Assembly (NCBI RefSeq): GCF_014397785.1
Contig: NZ_VZQQ01000008.1
Location: 62,001-126,000 of the forward strand
Origin: Paraburkholderia podalyriae
Lineage (GTDB): Bacteria; Pseudomonadota; Gammaproteobacteria; Burkholderiales; Burkholderiaceae
Direction: 5' to 3'
DNA length: 64,000 nucleotides
Within the stretch, counting starts at the first letter, position 1. Every line of letters begins with the position of its first letter. The notes beneath the pieces were generated by a model, which had not been told where the DNA came from, ran no database searches, and worked only from the letters and a program-made list of their open reading frames with translations. Positions 27,290 to 36,329 of this stretch are shown here, one piece after another. The position numbers and the translations under genes are program-made.

Positions 27290-28192
27290 ATGAACACCGC
27301 GCGAGTTACCGATTTGCTGAGCGCTTCAGGCATCGCCCCGGCGAGTCATTCATCCGGGCGCACGGCCGCGCCCGCGAGCACGCTGGCGCACCGAGACGAA
27401 AGCCCGGCGAACAAGCCATTGATCCGGCTCAACCGGATCACGAAAAGATATGGCGCGCTGACCGTGCTCGACGAACTGTCGCTCGACGTGATGCCCGGCG
27501 AGAAGCTCGCGCTGATCGGTCCGTCGGGATCGGGCAAGACGACGATCCTGCGCATCCTGATGACGCTGGAGACGATCGACGGCGGCCATATCGAAGTGGA
27601 CGGCGAACAGCTGTTCCATATGCCGCGCGGCGGCCAGATGGTGCCGGCGAACGAACGGCATCTGCAGAAGATGCGCGAGAAGATCGGCATGGTGTTCCAG
27701 CACTTCAATCTGTTTCCGCACAAGAGCGTGCTCGACAACGTGACGCTCGCGCCGATGCTGACGAAGGGCGAGAGCCGTGAGTCGGCCGAGAAGCGCGCGC
27801 TCGAGCTGCTCGACATGGTCGGCATGGCCGACAAGGCGAAAAGCCGTCCCGCGCAACTGTCGGGCGGGCAGAAGCAGCGCGTGGCGATCGCGCGGGCGCT
27901 CGCGCTCGCGCCGCGGATCATGCTGTTCGACGAAGTGACGTCCGCGCTCGACCCCGAACTCGTCGAGGAAGTACTGAACGTGATGCAACGGCTCGCGCGT
28001 GAGACCGATATGACGATGCTGCTCGTCACGCACGAAATGGGCTTCGCGCACGACTTCGCCGACCGCGTGCTGTTCTTCGACCGCGGCAGGATCGTCGAGG
28101 AAGGCAAGCCCGAAGACATCTTCACGCATCCGACACACGAGCGGACCCAGAGCTTCCTGCGCAAGATTCTCGCCGCCGGGCATCGAATCTGA
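27290..28192 (+). CDS. ehuA: Ectoine/hydroxyectoine ABC transporter, ATP-binding subunit
   Basis: 300 residues. Walker [10 protein letters not shown], signature [15 protein letters not shown] and Walker [14 protein letters not shown] are all intact; polar amino acid (HisP/GlnQ) subfamily. An unusual ~45-residue low-complexity N-terminal extension precedes the domain (which begins at about [13 protein letters not shown]). ATG 27290 is the preferred start; 27263 is possible. First gene of ehuABCD-eutA; EhuB follows after 79 bp. It energises uptake of the compatible solutes as nutrients. Confidence 0.9.
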   Translation: MNTARVTDLLSASGIAPASHSSGRTAAPASTLAHRDESPANKPLIRLNRITKRYGALTVLDELSLDVMPGEKLALIGPSGSGKTTILRILMTLETIDGGHIEVDGEQLFHMPRGGQMVPANERHLQKMREKIGMVFQHFNLFPHKSVLDNVTLAPMLTKGESRESAEKRALELLDMVGMADKAKSRPAQLSGGQKQRVAIARALALAPRIMLFDEVTSALDPELVEEVLNVMQRLARETDMTMLLVTHEMGFAHDFADRVLFFDRGRIVEEGKPEDIFTHPTHERTQSFLRKILAAGHRI

Positions 28193-28271
28193 GCTGAGTC
28201 GGAACATATTGTTTTCCCACGCTGCACATCACTCACTACGCCATACCACTACGCCTTAGGAGCTAAAAATC

Positions 28272-29114
28272 ATGAAGCTAAAGGGGATTCTGATTGCGGG
28301 AGGGTTGTCGCTGTTGACACTCGCGAGCCTCGCTTATGCCGCCGACGACAAGCTTACGCAACTGCGCCAGCAAGGTTTCGCGCGCATCGCGATTGCGAAC
28401 GAACCGCCGTTCACCGCAGTCGGCGCCGACGGCAAGGTGACGGGCGCGGCGCCGGATGTCGCGCGCGCGGTGTTCAAGAAGCTCGGCGTCAACGACGTGG
28501 TCGCGTCGGTCTCCGAGTACGGCGCGATGATTCCGGGCCTCGCGGCCGGGCGGCATGACGCGATTGCGGCGGGGCTGTTCATGACGCCGCAGCGTTGCGC
28601 GGCCGTCGCCTATTCGCAGCCGGTGCTGTGCGCGGTCGAAGCGTTCGCGGTCAAGAAAGGCAACACGAAGAGCATCAAGACTTACGACGAAATCGCGAAA
28701 GATCCAAAGGCGGTGATCGGTGTGGAAGGCGGCACGACCGAGCAGAAGCTCGCGACCGCCGCGAATATTCCGACCGATCGCGTGATCATCGTGCCGGACG
28801 GGCAAAGCGGTCTGAAGATGCTGCAAGACGGCCGCATCGACGTATTCGCGTTGCCGCTGCTGTCGATCACCGATCTGCTTTCAAAGGCGAAAGACCCGAA
28901 CCTCGAATCGATCGCACCCGTGCAGAACACGCCAGTGCAATGCGACGGCGTCGCGTTCCGCAAGCAGGACACCGCGCTGCGCGATGCATTCGACGTCGAG
29001 CTGAAGAAGATGAAGGATTCCGGCGAGTTCGCGAAGATCGTCGAACCCTATGGCTTCTCGGCGAAGGCGGCGATGTCGACGAGCCGCGAAAAACTGTGCG
29101 CGGCGAAGAACTGA
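28272..29114 (+). CDS. ehuB: Ectoine/hydroxyectoine-binding periplasmic protein
   Basis: 280 residues with a Sec signal peptide (LIAGGLSLLTLASLAYAADD). Family 3 solute-binding protein: IANEPPFTAVGADGKVTGAAPDVA-type opening, GLFMTPQRCAAVAYSQPVLC and VIGVEGGTTEQKLA. Aromatic and Glu residues in the pocket region are consistent with EhuB, which binds both solutes. AGGAGCTAAAAATC precedes the ATG. It delivers substrate to EhuC/EhuD. The neighbouring catabolic genes make the ligand assignment firm. Confidence 0.9.
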   Translation: MKLKGILIAGGLSLLTLASLAYAADDKLTQLRQQGFARIAIANEPPFTAVGADGKVTGAAPDVARAVFKKLGVNDVVASVSEYGAMIPGLAAGRHDAIAAGLFMTPQRCAAVAYSQPVLCAVEAFAVKKGNTKSIKTYDEIAKDPKAVIGVEGGTTEQKLATAANIPTDRVIIVPDGQSGLKMLQDGRIDVFALPLLSITDLLSKAKDPNLESIAPVQNTPVQCDGVAFRKQDTALRDAFDVELKKMKDSGEFAKIVEPYGFSAKAAMSTSREKLCAAKN

Positions 29115-29188
29115 GTCCGCGATAAGACACCATGCGCGCAACGCGGTAGCGCGCGTGGCCCACGACACATTGCGCGCGAGGTGCGTTG

Positions 29189-29848
29189 ATGAACCACTGG
29201 TCCGGCTATTTGCAGCTGATTCTGCAGGGGGCGCAGACAACCGTCGAACTGACGCTGATGGGTGCGGTACTCGCGCTCGTGATGGCGTTCGTCGCGGGGC
29301 TCGGGCGCCTGTCGCGTTTCTTCGTGGTGCGCGCATTGGCTACGTCGTATATCGAGTTCTTTCGAGGCACCTCGATATTCGTGCAGCTATTCTGGGCGTA
29401 CTTCGTGTTGCCGATGGCCGGCCTGACGCTGACGCCGCTGCAGGCCGGCGTGCTCGCGCTCGGTTTGAACGTCGGCGCGTACGGTGCCGAAGTGGTGCGC
29501 GGCGCGGTCGCCGCGATCGGCCACGAGCAGCGCAGCGCCTGCATCGCGCTGAATCTTTCCCGCTATCAGCGCATGCGGCATGTGATCCTTCCGCAAGCGT
29601 TGCCACTGATGCTGCCCACGTTCGGCAACAACGCGATCGAGCTGCTGAAGGGCACGGCCGTGGTGTCGCTGATCTCGCTCGGCGACATGACGTTTCAGGC
29701 ACAGGTGGTGCGCTCGCAAACCGGCAATACGTTGATCCCGTTCGCGACGATTCTCGCGCTGTATTTCGCCATGGCCTGTCTGATCTCGTTCGGTATGCGC
29801 AAGCTGGAAATCCGGATGAGCTTCGGTCTCGACCGCATCAGGAGATAG
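29189..29848 (+). CDS. ehuC: Ectoine/hydroxyectoine ABC transporter permease EhuC
   Basis: 219 residues, HisM/GlnP-type permease with about five membrane helices and the conserved EAA-like loop (RSACIALNLSRYQRMRHVILPQALPLMLP). ATG at 29189 follows GAGGTGCG; a TTG directly before it is not needed. ehuD begins 4 bp after its stop. It forms the channel with EhuD in the inner membrane. Confidence 0.9.
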   Translation: MNHWSGYLQLILQGAQTTVELTLMGAVLALVMAFVAGLGRLSRFFVVRALATSYIEFFRGTSIFVQLFWAYFVLPMAGLTLTPLQAGVLALGLNVGAYGAEVVRGAVAAIGHEQRSACIALNLSRYQRMRHVILPQALPLMLPTFGNNAIELLKGTAVVSLISLGDMTFQAQVVRSQTGNTLIPFATILALYFAMACLISFGMRKLEIRMSFGLDRIRR

Positions 29849-29852
29849 ACGT

Positions 29853-30512
29853 ATGGAATGGGACTGGAGCTTCGTGCGCGAGATTCTGCCGATCTTGCTG
29901 CAAGGATTGAAGATCACCGTGCTCGCTACGCTGCTCGGCGCGGTCGTGGCGGCCGTGGTCGGCATGGCGATCGCTATTTTGCGGCTGGCGCCGAATCGAG
30001 CGGTGTCGCGTGGCACGTCGGCGGTCGCGAGTTTTATTCGCGGCACGCCGCTGCTCGTGCAACTGTATTTCGTGTTCTACGTGCTGCCCGACATCGGCAT
30101 ACGGATGCCGGCGCTCGCGGCCGGCGTGCTCGCGATAGGCGTGCATTACGCGACGTATGCGGCCGAGGTCTATCGCGCCGGCATCGAAAGCATTCCGCGC
30201 GGGCAATGGGAAGCCGCGAAGGCCTGCAATCTGAGCCCCGCGCAAACGTGGCAGCACGTGATCCTGCCCGAAGCGGTGCCGCCGATGGTGCCCGCGCTCG
30301 CCAATTATCTGATCTCGATGTTCAAGGAAACGCCGTTGCTGTCGGCGATCACGGTCCTCGAATTGATGAATCAGGCGAAGATCATCGCGAATACGGATTA
30401 TCGCTATCTGGAGCCGATGACGCTCGTCGGCGTGCTGTTCCTGATCATCAGCCTGATCGCGGTGGCCTGTGTGCGACTCCTTGAAAAGCGCTTTCCCGCT
30501 CCGGGGCATTGA
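29853..30512 (+). CDS. ehuD: Ectoine/hydroxyectoine ABC transporter permease EhuD
   Basis: 219 residues, second HisM-type permease. The EAA loop is WEAAKACNLSPAQTWQHVIL followed by PEAVPPMVPALANYL. GGAG lies upstream, within the end of ehuC. eutA starts 3 bp after its stop, so ehuC, ehuD and eutA form one tightly packed transcript. Confidence 0.9.
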   Translation: MEWDWSFVREILPILLQGLKITVLATLLGAVVAAVVGMAIAILRLAPNRAVSRGTSAVASFIRGTPLLVQLYFVFYVLPDIGIRMPALAAGVLAIGVHYATYAAEVYRAGIESIPRGQWEAAKACNLSPAQTWQHVILPEAVPPMVPALANYLISMFKETPLLSAITVLELMNQAKIIANTDYRYLEPMTLVGVLFLIISLIAVACVRLLEKRFPAPGH

Positions 30513-30515
30513 ACG

Positions 30516-31289
30516 ATGCAAACAATCATTCGGCAGTTCGAGCGAGCGCCGCATCTGGTCGAACGCGCTTTCGATAAACGTATCGGCCTCGTGATTCTCG
30601 CAACCGATCACACCACCGAGCCGGACTTCGCGGCACTGGTTGCGAACGAGCGTATCGGCATCTACGTGAATCGCGTGCCATATGCGAACCCGGTCACGCC
30701 GGACAATCTGCGAGCGATGCAGCCATCGCTGAGCGCAGGCGCGGCGCTGATCCTGCCCGACGAAACGCTCGACGTCGTGATGTATTCGTGCACGTCGGCA
30801 TCCGTGATGATCGGCGACGCGCAGATCGAGCGCGCGATTCATGCGGCGAAGCCGTCGGCCACGGTCGTTATCCCAACCGCGGCTGCGGTCACCGCACTCA
30901 ACACGCTGGGCGCGCGGCGGATCAGCGTGCTGACGCCGTACACCGCCGAAACGAGTCGGCCGATGGCCGGGTACTTTGCCGCGCAAGGCTTCGTTATCGA
31001 TCGCTTCTCATGCCTCGGTCTGACCGATGACCGGGAGATGGCACGGATTTCGCACGACGATATCGTCGCCTTCGCGCGCGACGCGATCGCGCCGGACTCC
31101 GATGCGCTGTTTATCTCGTGCACCGCGGTGAGAGCCGCGCCGATCATAGCGCGAATCGAAGCCGCCATCGGCAAAGCGGTAGTGAGTAGCAACCTCGCGA
31201 CCGCATGGATGTGTTTGCGCCTATGCGGCGAGAACGACGCGAGGCCACAGCAGGGTCGTTTGATGACGCTGCCGTTGTCGACGCGCTGA
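30516..31289 (+). CDS. eutA: EutA, Asp/Glu racemase-like protein of hydroxyectoine use
   Basis: 257 residues, maleate isomerase/Asp-Glu racemase superfamily. The two catalytic-type cysteines are in VVMYSCTSASVMIG (about residue 91) and LFISCTAVRAAPII (about residue 200). EutA is proposed to be the first enzyme acting on 5-hydroxyectoine, before EutB and EutC. It sits at the end of ehuABCD instead of with eutBC, so both transcripts are needed for hydroxyectoine use. A maleate isomerase would look similar; context favours EutA. Confidence 0.87.
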   Translation: MQTIIRQFERAPHLVERAFDKRIGLVILATDHTTEPDFAALVANERIGIYVNRVPYANPVTPDNLRAMQPSLSAGAALILPDETLDVVMYSCTSASVMIGDAQIERAIHAAKPSATVVIPTAAAVTALNTLGARRISVLTPYTAETSRPMAGYFAAQGFVIDRFSCLGLTDDREMARISHDDIVAFARDAIAPDSDALFISCTAVRAAPIIARIEAAIGKAVVSSNLATAWMCLRLCGENDARPQQGRLMTLPLSTR

Positions 31290-31405
31290 GTGAAGTGCTT
31301 CGCGCCGATCGTGTTGTTTTTCCCGAACGCGCACGACGCGTCGTCGACGCACGCGTACGGATTACCACATCGGTTACCGGCTTTATGGAAAACCCCGATG
31401 CCTGC

Positions 31406-31421
31406 ATCGTCCTAGAACATC
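31406..31421. promoter_or_regulatory. Candidate EnuR operator upstream of the MFS gene
   Basis: ATCGTCCTAGAACATC, 13 of 16 fit to the consensus built from the other sites, with the CTAG core kept. It lies 77 bp before the start of the symporter gene. The weakest of the set, but its position is right. Confidence 0.4.
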
Positions 31422-31497
31422 GTTGCAGGCGCTGGTCGCCGGTATCTTGAATTCGGGCGATGTTGCCTGTGTCGCACAAAGACATCCTGGAGGAGAC

Positions 31498-32847
31498 ATG
31501 CATTACGCAGATTCATGGACCGCGCAGACCGCGCAACCGCAGCCGAGCAGCTTGCTGCGACGCGCAATTGCCGCGTCGGCGCTTGGCAACGCGACAGAAT
31601 GGTTCGACTACGGAATTTACGCCTATGGCCTGAGCTATATTTCGGCGGCCTTGTTCCCCGGCAGCACCGCGCAGGCGACCTTATTCGCGCTCGCGACCTT
31701 CGCCATTTCGTTTCTCGTGCGTCCGCTAGGGGGCCTGTTCTGGGGACCGCTCGGCGATCGCCTCGGCCGCAAGCACGTGCTCGCGCTGACGATCATCCTG
31801 ATGTCGGTGGCAACGCTGCTGGTCGGACTCGTGCCGACTTACGCGAGCATCGGCTGGTGGGCGCCGGCGATACTCGTCGTGCTACGAATGATCCAGGGCT
31901 TTTCGACGGGTGGCGAATACGGCGGCGCGGCGACCTTCATGGCCGAATACGCCCCCGACAAGAAGCGCGGCTTTTGCGGCAGCTTCCTCGAATTCGCGAC
32001 GCTGTCAGGCTTTTCGCTCGGCGCGTTTCTGATGCTCGGTTGCTCCGTCGTGCTCGGCAACACGGCGATGCATTCATGGGGATGGCGTTTGCCGTTTCTG
32101 ATCGCGGCGCCGCTCGGCCTGATCGGTTTCTATCTGCGCTCGAAGCTCGAAGACACGCCGGTCTTTCGCGAACTCGAACAATCGATGCACAAGGAGCAGC
32201 ATAGCTGCGTCACGCTGAAGGCACTGCTGCGCGACTATTGGCAACCGCTGATCCAGCTCGGCGGACTCGTGGTTGCGTTGAACGTCGTCAACTACGTGCT
32301 GCTCGCCTATATGCCGACTTTCATGCAGAAGCAGCTTGGCATGAGCGACAACATGTCCCTGCTCGTGCCGCTGATCGGCATGCTCGCGATGATGGTGTTT
32401 CTGCCGTTCGCGGGCACGTTCTCGGATCGCGTCGGACGCAAGAACGTCTGGTGGTTTTCGCTGATCGGCCTGTTCGTCGCGGCGATTCCGATGTTCCTGC
32501 TGATGAAGCTCGGCCTGGCCGGTGCGTTCATCGGCTTTGCGGTGCTCGGGCTGTTGTACGTGCCGCAACTCGCCAGCATCTCGGCGATGTTCCCCGCGAT
32601 GTTTCCGACCCAGGTCCGTTACGCGGGGATGGCGATTGCGTATAACCTGTCGACGTCGATTTTCGGCGGCACGGCGCCTATGGCGAACCAATGGCTCGTC
32701 GCGCATACCGGCAATGCGCTGGTGCCCGCTTATTACATGATGGCCGCGTGCGTCGTTGGTGCGATTGCGTTGATCTTCGTGCCTGAAACGCGCGGGTGTT
32801 CGTTGCGCGGGCAGGGCATTCCGGGGAAGCAGGAAGTGGTTCTTTGA
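31498..32847 (+). CDS. MFS metabolite:H+ symporter (ProP-like)
   Basis: 449 residues, 12 predicted membrane segments, MHS family. Signatures: ATEWFDYGIYAYG in helix 1, RPLGGLFWGPLGDRLGRKHV between helices 2 and 3, GFSTGGEYGGAATFMAEYAP in helix 4. GGAGGAGAC precedes the ATG. ProP relatives carry betaine, proline and ectoine, so a second, low-cost uptake route for ectoine or a pathway product is likely. It follows eutA by 208 bp and has its own leader with a candidate EnuR box. Substrate is inferred. Confidence 0.82.
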   Translation: MHYADSWTAQTAQPQPSSLLRRAIAASALGNATEWFDYGIYAYGLSYISAALFPGSTAQATLFALATFAISFLVRPLGGLFWGPLGDRLGRKHVLALTIILMSVATLLVGLVPTYASIGWWAPAILVVLRMIQGFSTGGEYGGAATFMAEYAPDKKRGFCGSFLEFATLSGFSLGAFLMLGCSVVLGNTAMHSWGWRLPFLIAAPLGLIGFYLRSKLEDTPVFRELEQSMHKEQHSCVTLKALLRDYWQPLIQLGGLVVALNVVNYVLLAYMPTFMQKQLGMSDNMSLLVPLIGMLAMMVFLPFAGTFSDRVGRKNVWWFSLIGLFVAAIPMFLLMKLGLAGAFIGFAVLGLLYVPQLASISAMFPAMFPTQVRYAGMAIAYNLSTSIFGGTAPMANQWLVAHTGNALVPAYYMMAACVVGAIALIFVPETRGCSLRGQGIPGKQEVVL

Positions 32848-32856
32848 AGTAACGTG

Positions 32857-32893
32857 GCGTGGCCAGCCGCATAGCGATGCGGTTCGGCCACGC
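32857..32893 (+). terminator. Hairpin between convergent genes
   Basis: GCGTGGCC-A-GCCGCAT-AGCG-ATGCGG-TTC-GGCCACGC: a long two-step hairpin 10 bp after the symporter stop. There is no T-run, so termination may need Rho or act on the convergent gene too. Confidence 0.5.
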
Positions 32894-32948
32894 GGGTTCG
32901 ATTGAGCGTCTACCGCGGACGGCTTGCGCCGATGTGCTTCAACGCAAT

Positions 32949-33647
32949 TCAACCGCCGGACAGAACCGTGTCCTCGACTTCGTAGCGCTCATTGCCAACC
33001 GAAATCAGATTGATGCCGGCATGCTTGCGCGTCAGCGTGTCGCCGGGCATCGGCCGATCGCTCGCGGACGTCGCTGTGCCCATCACGCGACCGTCGACGC
33101 CAAAGAAAATCGCCCGCGTGGCGCCATCGGGCCAGTAGACCACGACCGTAGTCGATCGATCGCTGTGATGCACGACGCCGAACTTGCACATCGTTTTGGT
33201 CTGTCCGTTGCCGCGCTCGCACGGCAACGTGCCGCTCGCGCTGATAGGCGATTCCTTGACGGGCACGTGGCGGGTCTGCGAGCCGGTCTGAGCGCTTTCA
33301 GTCGAAATCGAAATCAGCGTCACGCCATCCGCTTCTCCGACCACGCGCGCGTGCCGCTGACGCCCGACGATCGCGCGCACGGCGGCGCTGTCGCGCGAAC
33401 CCGGACAGCCGACCAGCATTGCCATGTGGTCGAGATAGTTCAGGGTCGCCGTCGACTCGCCGAGCCGCCGGCAGGCATCGCCCGAGTGCGGATAGCCGTC
33501 GCCGAGAACCACGAAAGTCGCGGGCCATTCGAACTGCTTGTCCGCGCCAGCGGCCTGCACGGAACTCGAGGCGCCACCCGCACCGAAAGCACTCGCCGCA
33601 ATCGCGGCGCACAGCGCCAAAGCAACAGACCGGGTCGCGCGTCGCAT
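32949..33647 (-). CDS. Secreted protein of unknown function
   Basis: 232 residues with a Sec-type signal (MRRATRSVALALCAAIAASAFG). No known domain recognised. The mature part has four cysteines (RRLGE preceded by DAC, LVGC, LPCERG, TMCKFG), which could form two disulfides, and ends with RKHAGINLISVGNERYEVED. Start 33647 has GAGGAGAAC upstream. It lies 20 bp after the TPR gene on the same strand. The central YWPDGATRAIFFGVDGRVMG segment resembles short beta-rich periplasmic proteins. Function cannot be stated. Confidence 0.7.
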   Translation of the reverse strand: MRRATRSVALALCAAIAASAFGAGGASSSVQAAGADKQFEWPATFVVLGDGYPHSGDACRRLGESTATLNYLDHMAMLVGCPGSRDSAAVRAIVGRQRHARVVGEADGVTLISISTESAQTGSQTRHVPVKESPISASGTLPCERGNGQTKTMCKFGVVHHSDRSTTVVVYWPDGATRAIFFGVDGRVMGTATSASDRPMPGDTLTRKHAGINLISVGNERYEVEDTVLSGG

Positions 33648-33667
33648 CGATGTTCTCCTCGGCATGG

Positions 33668-34438
33668 TCAGGTTCGAGTCGCGCCCGCGGCCAACGCGGC
33701 CTGCGCGCGCTGCAGCCACTCGCGATTGTGCTCGCGCGCGTGACGCGGCCAATGTTTGGCATCCTGCACGATCTCGGCATAGAGCGCGCCTGCGCGCCGG
33801 CGGTCCGCATCTTCCGGTCGCGCGGCGAGCCAGTCGGCGAACAGGCAGCGCGGCGCGACGTCGCTCGCGCAGGTCAGCGCCTGCTCGAATGCCGCGCGAG
33901 CGCCCGGCGCGTTCAGCGCGGCCAGTGTGCGCGCGTACAGCAGCGCCGGCTCGCCCTGATTGCGCGCCTGCGGATTGACCGAGAACAGATTCGCCAACGT
34001 CGCATCGGCGGCCGTGTAGTCGCCGAGCGCGAACTGCGAGCGTGCGAGACCGAGCAGCAGCGCGGGATCGTTCGCAAACGGGCCGTTCGCCGCGGCCTGA
34101 AAATGTTCGAGCGCTTCGCGCGGATTGCCGGCCGCGAGCAAGGCCTCGCCGAGCCGCATCCGATGCTGCACGGTCGGTGCGCGGTCGAAATCCGCGCGCG
34201 CTTCACGCAGCGCGCGATTCGGATCGACGAATTGCGTGATCGCCTGCGTGGCTACGCGTGCGCCGCGCGAATGGCGCAGACCCGGCAGATAGATCGCGAA
34301 CAGGTACACGACGCTGCCGAGCAGCGGAAAAGCAAACAGAATGAATAGCCAATAGATGCCCTGGTTATTGCGCATCGCGTGGACGGCGAAAAAGATCGCA
34401 ATAAAAACGTGAAGACCGATTCCAAAGAAGTAGGGCAT
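33668..34438 (-). CDS. Membrane-anchored TPR protein
   Basis: 256 residues. Two N-terminal membrane helices (FFGIGLHVFIAIFFAVHAM and GIYWLFILFAFPLLGSVVYLF, PLDc_N-like hairpin) are followed by ~180 residues of TPR-type helices (LGEALLAAGNPREALEHFQ). Such proteins usually expose the repeats to one side of the inner membrane as a scaffold. It precedes the secreted protein gene by 20 bp and may share its transcript. No partner can be read. Confidence 0.75.
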   Translation of the reverse strand: MPYFFGIGLHVFIAIFFAVHAMRNNQGIYWLFILFAFPLLGSVVYLFAIYLPGLRHSRGARVATQAITQFVDPNRALREARADFDRAPTVQHRMRLGEALLAAGNPREALEHFQAAANGPFANDPALLLGLARSQFALGDYTAADATLANLFSVNPQARNQGEPALLYARTLAALNAPGARAAFEQALTCASDVAPRCLFADWLAARPEDADRRRAGALYAEIVQDAKHWPRHAREHNREWLQRAQAALAAGATRT

Positions 34439-34502
34439 ATTGATTCAACCTTCGAGCGTGAGGAAAAGCGCGCCGCGAGCCCGTCACCAGGGTAACCGGG
34501 CG

Positions 34503-34604
34503 CTAATGCAGCGAATCGACGCGCAGATACGCGAAAAGAAGCGACAGCGCCACGACGACCACGCCGGTCGCAACGACGAGACGATTGGCCAATAGTCGAC
34601 GCAT
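34503..34604 (-). CDS. 33-residue membrane microprotein
   Basis: MRRLLANRLVVATGVVVVAL then SLLFAYLRVDSLH: a basic N-terminus and one helix of ~20 residues. TAGGAGA, overlapping the stop codon of the upstream ferric reductase gene, serves as a strong ribosome site, so translation is coupled. The size and topology resemble small accessory subunits of membrane oxidoreductases. It is too short for routine annotation. Inference from sequence only. Confidence 0.6.
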   Translation of the reverse strand: MRRLLANRLVVATGVVVVALSLLFAYLRVDSLH

Positions 34605-34614
34605 CGCAAGTCTC

Positions 34615-35940
34615 CTAGACGAAGCTGTAGCGTTCGGAATGGTAGCGCATGCGGGGCACCTTCATTTCGCCGAGCACCGTTTCGATTGCATCCATCATCG
34701 GGTCCGGGCCGCAGATGAAATACTCGTGGTCGGCGAACCCGGGCGGCAGATGACGCTGGAACATCGCCGCGTCGATGCGCCCAGTCTCGCCGCTCCAGCC
34801 TTCGGGCGGGGCCGACAGCACATAGACGATGCGCAGATCGAGCCGCGTTTTCAGCGCATCGAGCTCCTCGCGGAAAGTCAGCGAGCCCCAGGTCTTGCCG
34901 CCGTACAGTAGCACCAGCGGACGTTGGTCGCCGCGATCGGCGAGCGTGCGGATCATGCTCATCATCGGCGTAATGCCGATACCGCCCGCGATCAGCACGT
35001 GCATGTCAGTCGGATGGCCGATCGTGAACGCGCCATACGGTCCGTCCAGGTACACGCGCTGACCCGCCTCGATCGTCTTCACCGTGCTGGTGAAATCACC
35101 GAGATTGCGGATCGTCATTTCGACGCGGCCATTCGCGGCCTCGGCGCTCGACGAGAACGAAAAAGGATGTCCGGTGATCCTGAACGGACTGCCCCACACG
35201 TTGAGCCAGCCGAACTGGCCGGGCTTGAAGCGAAAACCAGCGTGGCCGTCGGGCTGCATCACGAGGGTCGTGGTGTCGCCGCGTTCGGCGCGCACGTTCG
35301 CGATCCGGTACGGACGCCTGAGCATGAACAGCGGCTTGAACAAACGCACATACAGCAGCAGCGCGATCCAGAATGCTGTCATGCAGACCCACAGTGTGCG
35401 CTTGAGCGGATCGGTCAGATAGAAGCTCCAGCCGATCATATGCAGCACGCCGCCGAAGATCGCCACGAGCGCGAGCCCGATATGCGATAGATGCCATAGT
35501 TCGTAGGGGATTTTCAGCTGCTTGCGCCACAGCGCGGTGATCACCAGCACGATCACCGCGCCGATCGACAGAAAGGCGAACCACGCACCCCACGGTACGT
35601 CGAGTAGCGAGTGGGGCATCGCGACCTTGTCCGAGCGGATCGCGAACAGAATCAGCGGATGCGCGACGACGAGGCTGACCGCGAGCAGCGACACGCGTCG
35701 ATGGAAATGGTAGATGACGTCCTCGCCCCACGGCTCGGTCACGTGACGAAAGCGCGCGGTAAGGCCGAATTGCAGGCCCATCATCGCGAGGCCGGAGTAG
35801 CCGAGCGCCACCGAGAACTCGGTGCCGAAGTTGCGCGCGGGCGGCAGCGTGCCGGCCAGCAGCGCAAACAGCGGCGCGAGAATGAACAACAGATAGATGG
35901 CCGACCAGATGACCTTGCGCGCGAGATCCTGAGACTGCAT
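34615..35940 (-). CDS. Ferric reductase-like flavo-oxidoreductase
   Basis: 441 residues. The first ~215 hold a ferric-reductase-like transmembrane domain with paired histidines (YHFHRRVSLLAVSLVVAHPL and ELWHLSHIGLALVAIFGGVLH) that would bind haem; then a FAD domain (GHPFSFSSSAE) and NAD(P) domain (LIAGGIGITPMMSMIRTL; FICGPDPMMDAIE). It would move electrons from NAD(P)H through FAD and haem across the inner membrane. It is downstream of the CuA oxidase operon and translationally coupled with a 33-residue protein. Substrate (metal, quinone or oxygen) is unknown. Confidence 0.85.
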   Translation of the reverse strand: MQSQDLARKVIWSAIYLLFILAPLFALLAGTLPPARNFGTEFSVALGYSGLAMMGLQFGLTARFRHVTEPWGEDVIYHFHRRVSLLAVSLVVAHPLILFAIRSDKVAMPHSLLDVPWGAWFAFLSIGAVIVLVITALWRKQLKIPYELWHLSHIGLALVAIFGGVLHMIGWSFYLTDPLKRTLWVCMTAFWIALLLYVRLFKPLFMLRRPYRIANVRAERGDTTTLVMQPDGHAGFRFKPGQFGWLNVWGSPFRITGHPFSFSSSAEAANGRVEMTIRNLGDFTSTVKTIEAGQRVYLDGPYGAFTIGHPTDMHVLIAGGIGITPMMSMIRTLADRGDQRPLVLLYGGKTWGSLTFREELDALKTRLDLRIVYVLSAPPEGWSGETGRIDAAMFQRHLPPGFADHEYFICGPDPMMDAIETVLGEMKVPRMRYHSERYSFV

Positions 35941-35993
35941 CAGTGCTTCTCCATGCCGGGGGGGCGGCGGCCCCGCTGGCGCTCAGTCGGCGT

Positions 35994-36329
35994 TCAGACG
36001 CAGGTGGTGAGCAGCAGCGCGGGCCCGAACGTGATCACGGTCGCGACCAGCGCCGCGATCAGGGTCCAGACGACGACGGTATGCATGAACGAGCTGATGC
36101 GCTCGGGCCCGGGGTCGCGCGTCGCGGCGCGATAGCGCCATAGCCAGCCGATCGCGATCAGATGCAGCAGCAGAATGATCGCGAGACTCGCGCGCAGCGG
36201 GCCGGTGGGCCACGCGAACGCGCAGCCGATCGCATGCAGCGCATACAGGATCACGAACGCGAGGCACCAGATCGCGAAGCCGACGGCGAGCCACCACAAC
36301 CGCCGTGGCGAAAGCGGACGCGCATTCAT
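35994..36329 (-). CDS. Small membrane protein of the oxidase operon
   Basis: 111 residues, three predicted helices (LWWLAVGFAIWCLAFVILYALH; SLAIILLLHLIAIGWLW; VVWTLIAALVATVITFGPALL). ATG overlaps the stop of the fused coxA-coxC by 4 bp (ATGA), so it is cotranslated. No family recognised; position suggests a subunit IV-like or assembly role. Confidence 0.7.
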   Translation of the reverse strand: MNARPLSPRRLWWLAVGFAIWCLAFVILYALHAIGCAFAWPTGPLRASLAIILLLHLIAIGWLWRYRAATRDPGPERISSFMHTVVVWTLIAALVATVITFGPALLLTTCV

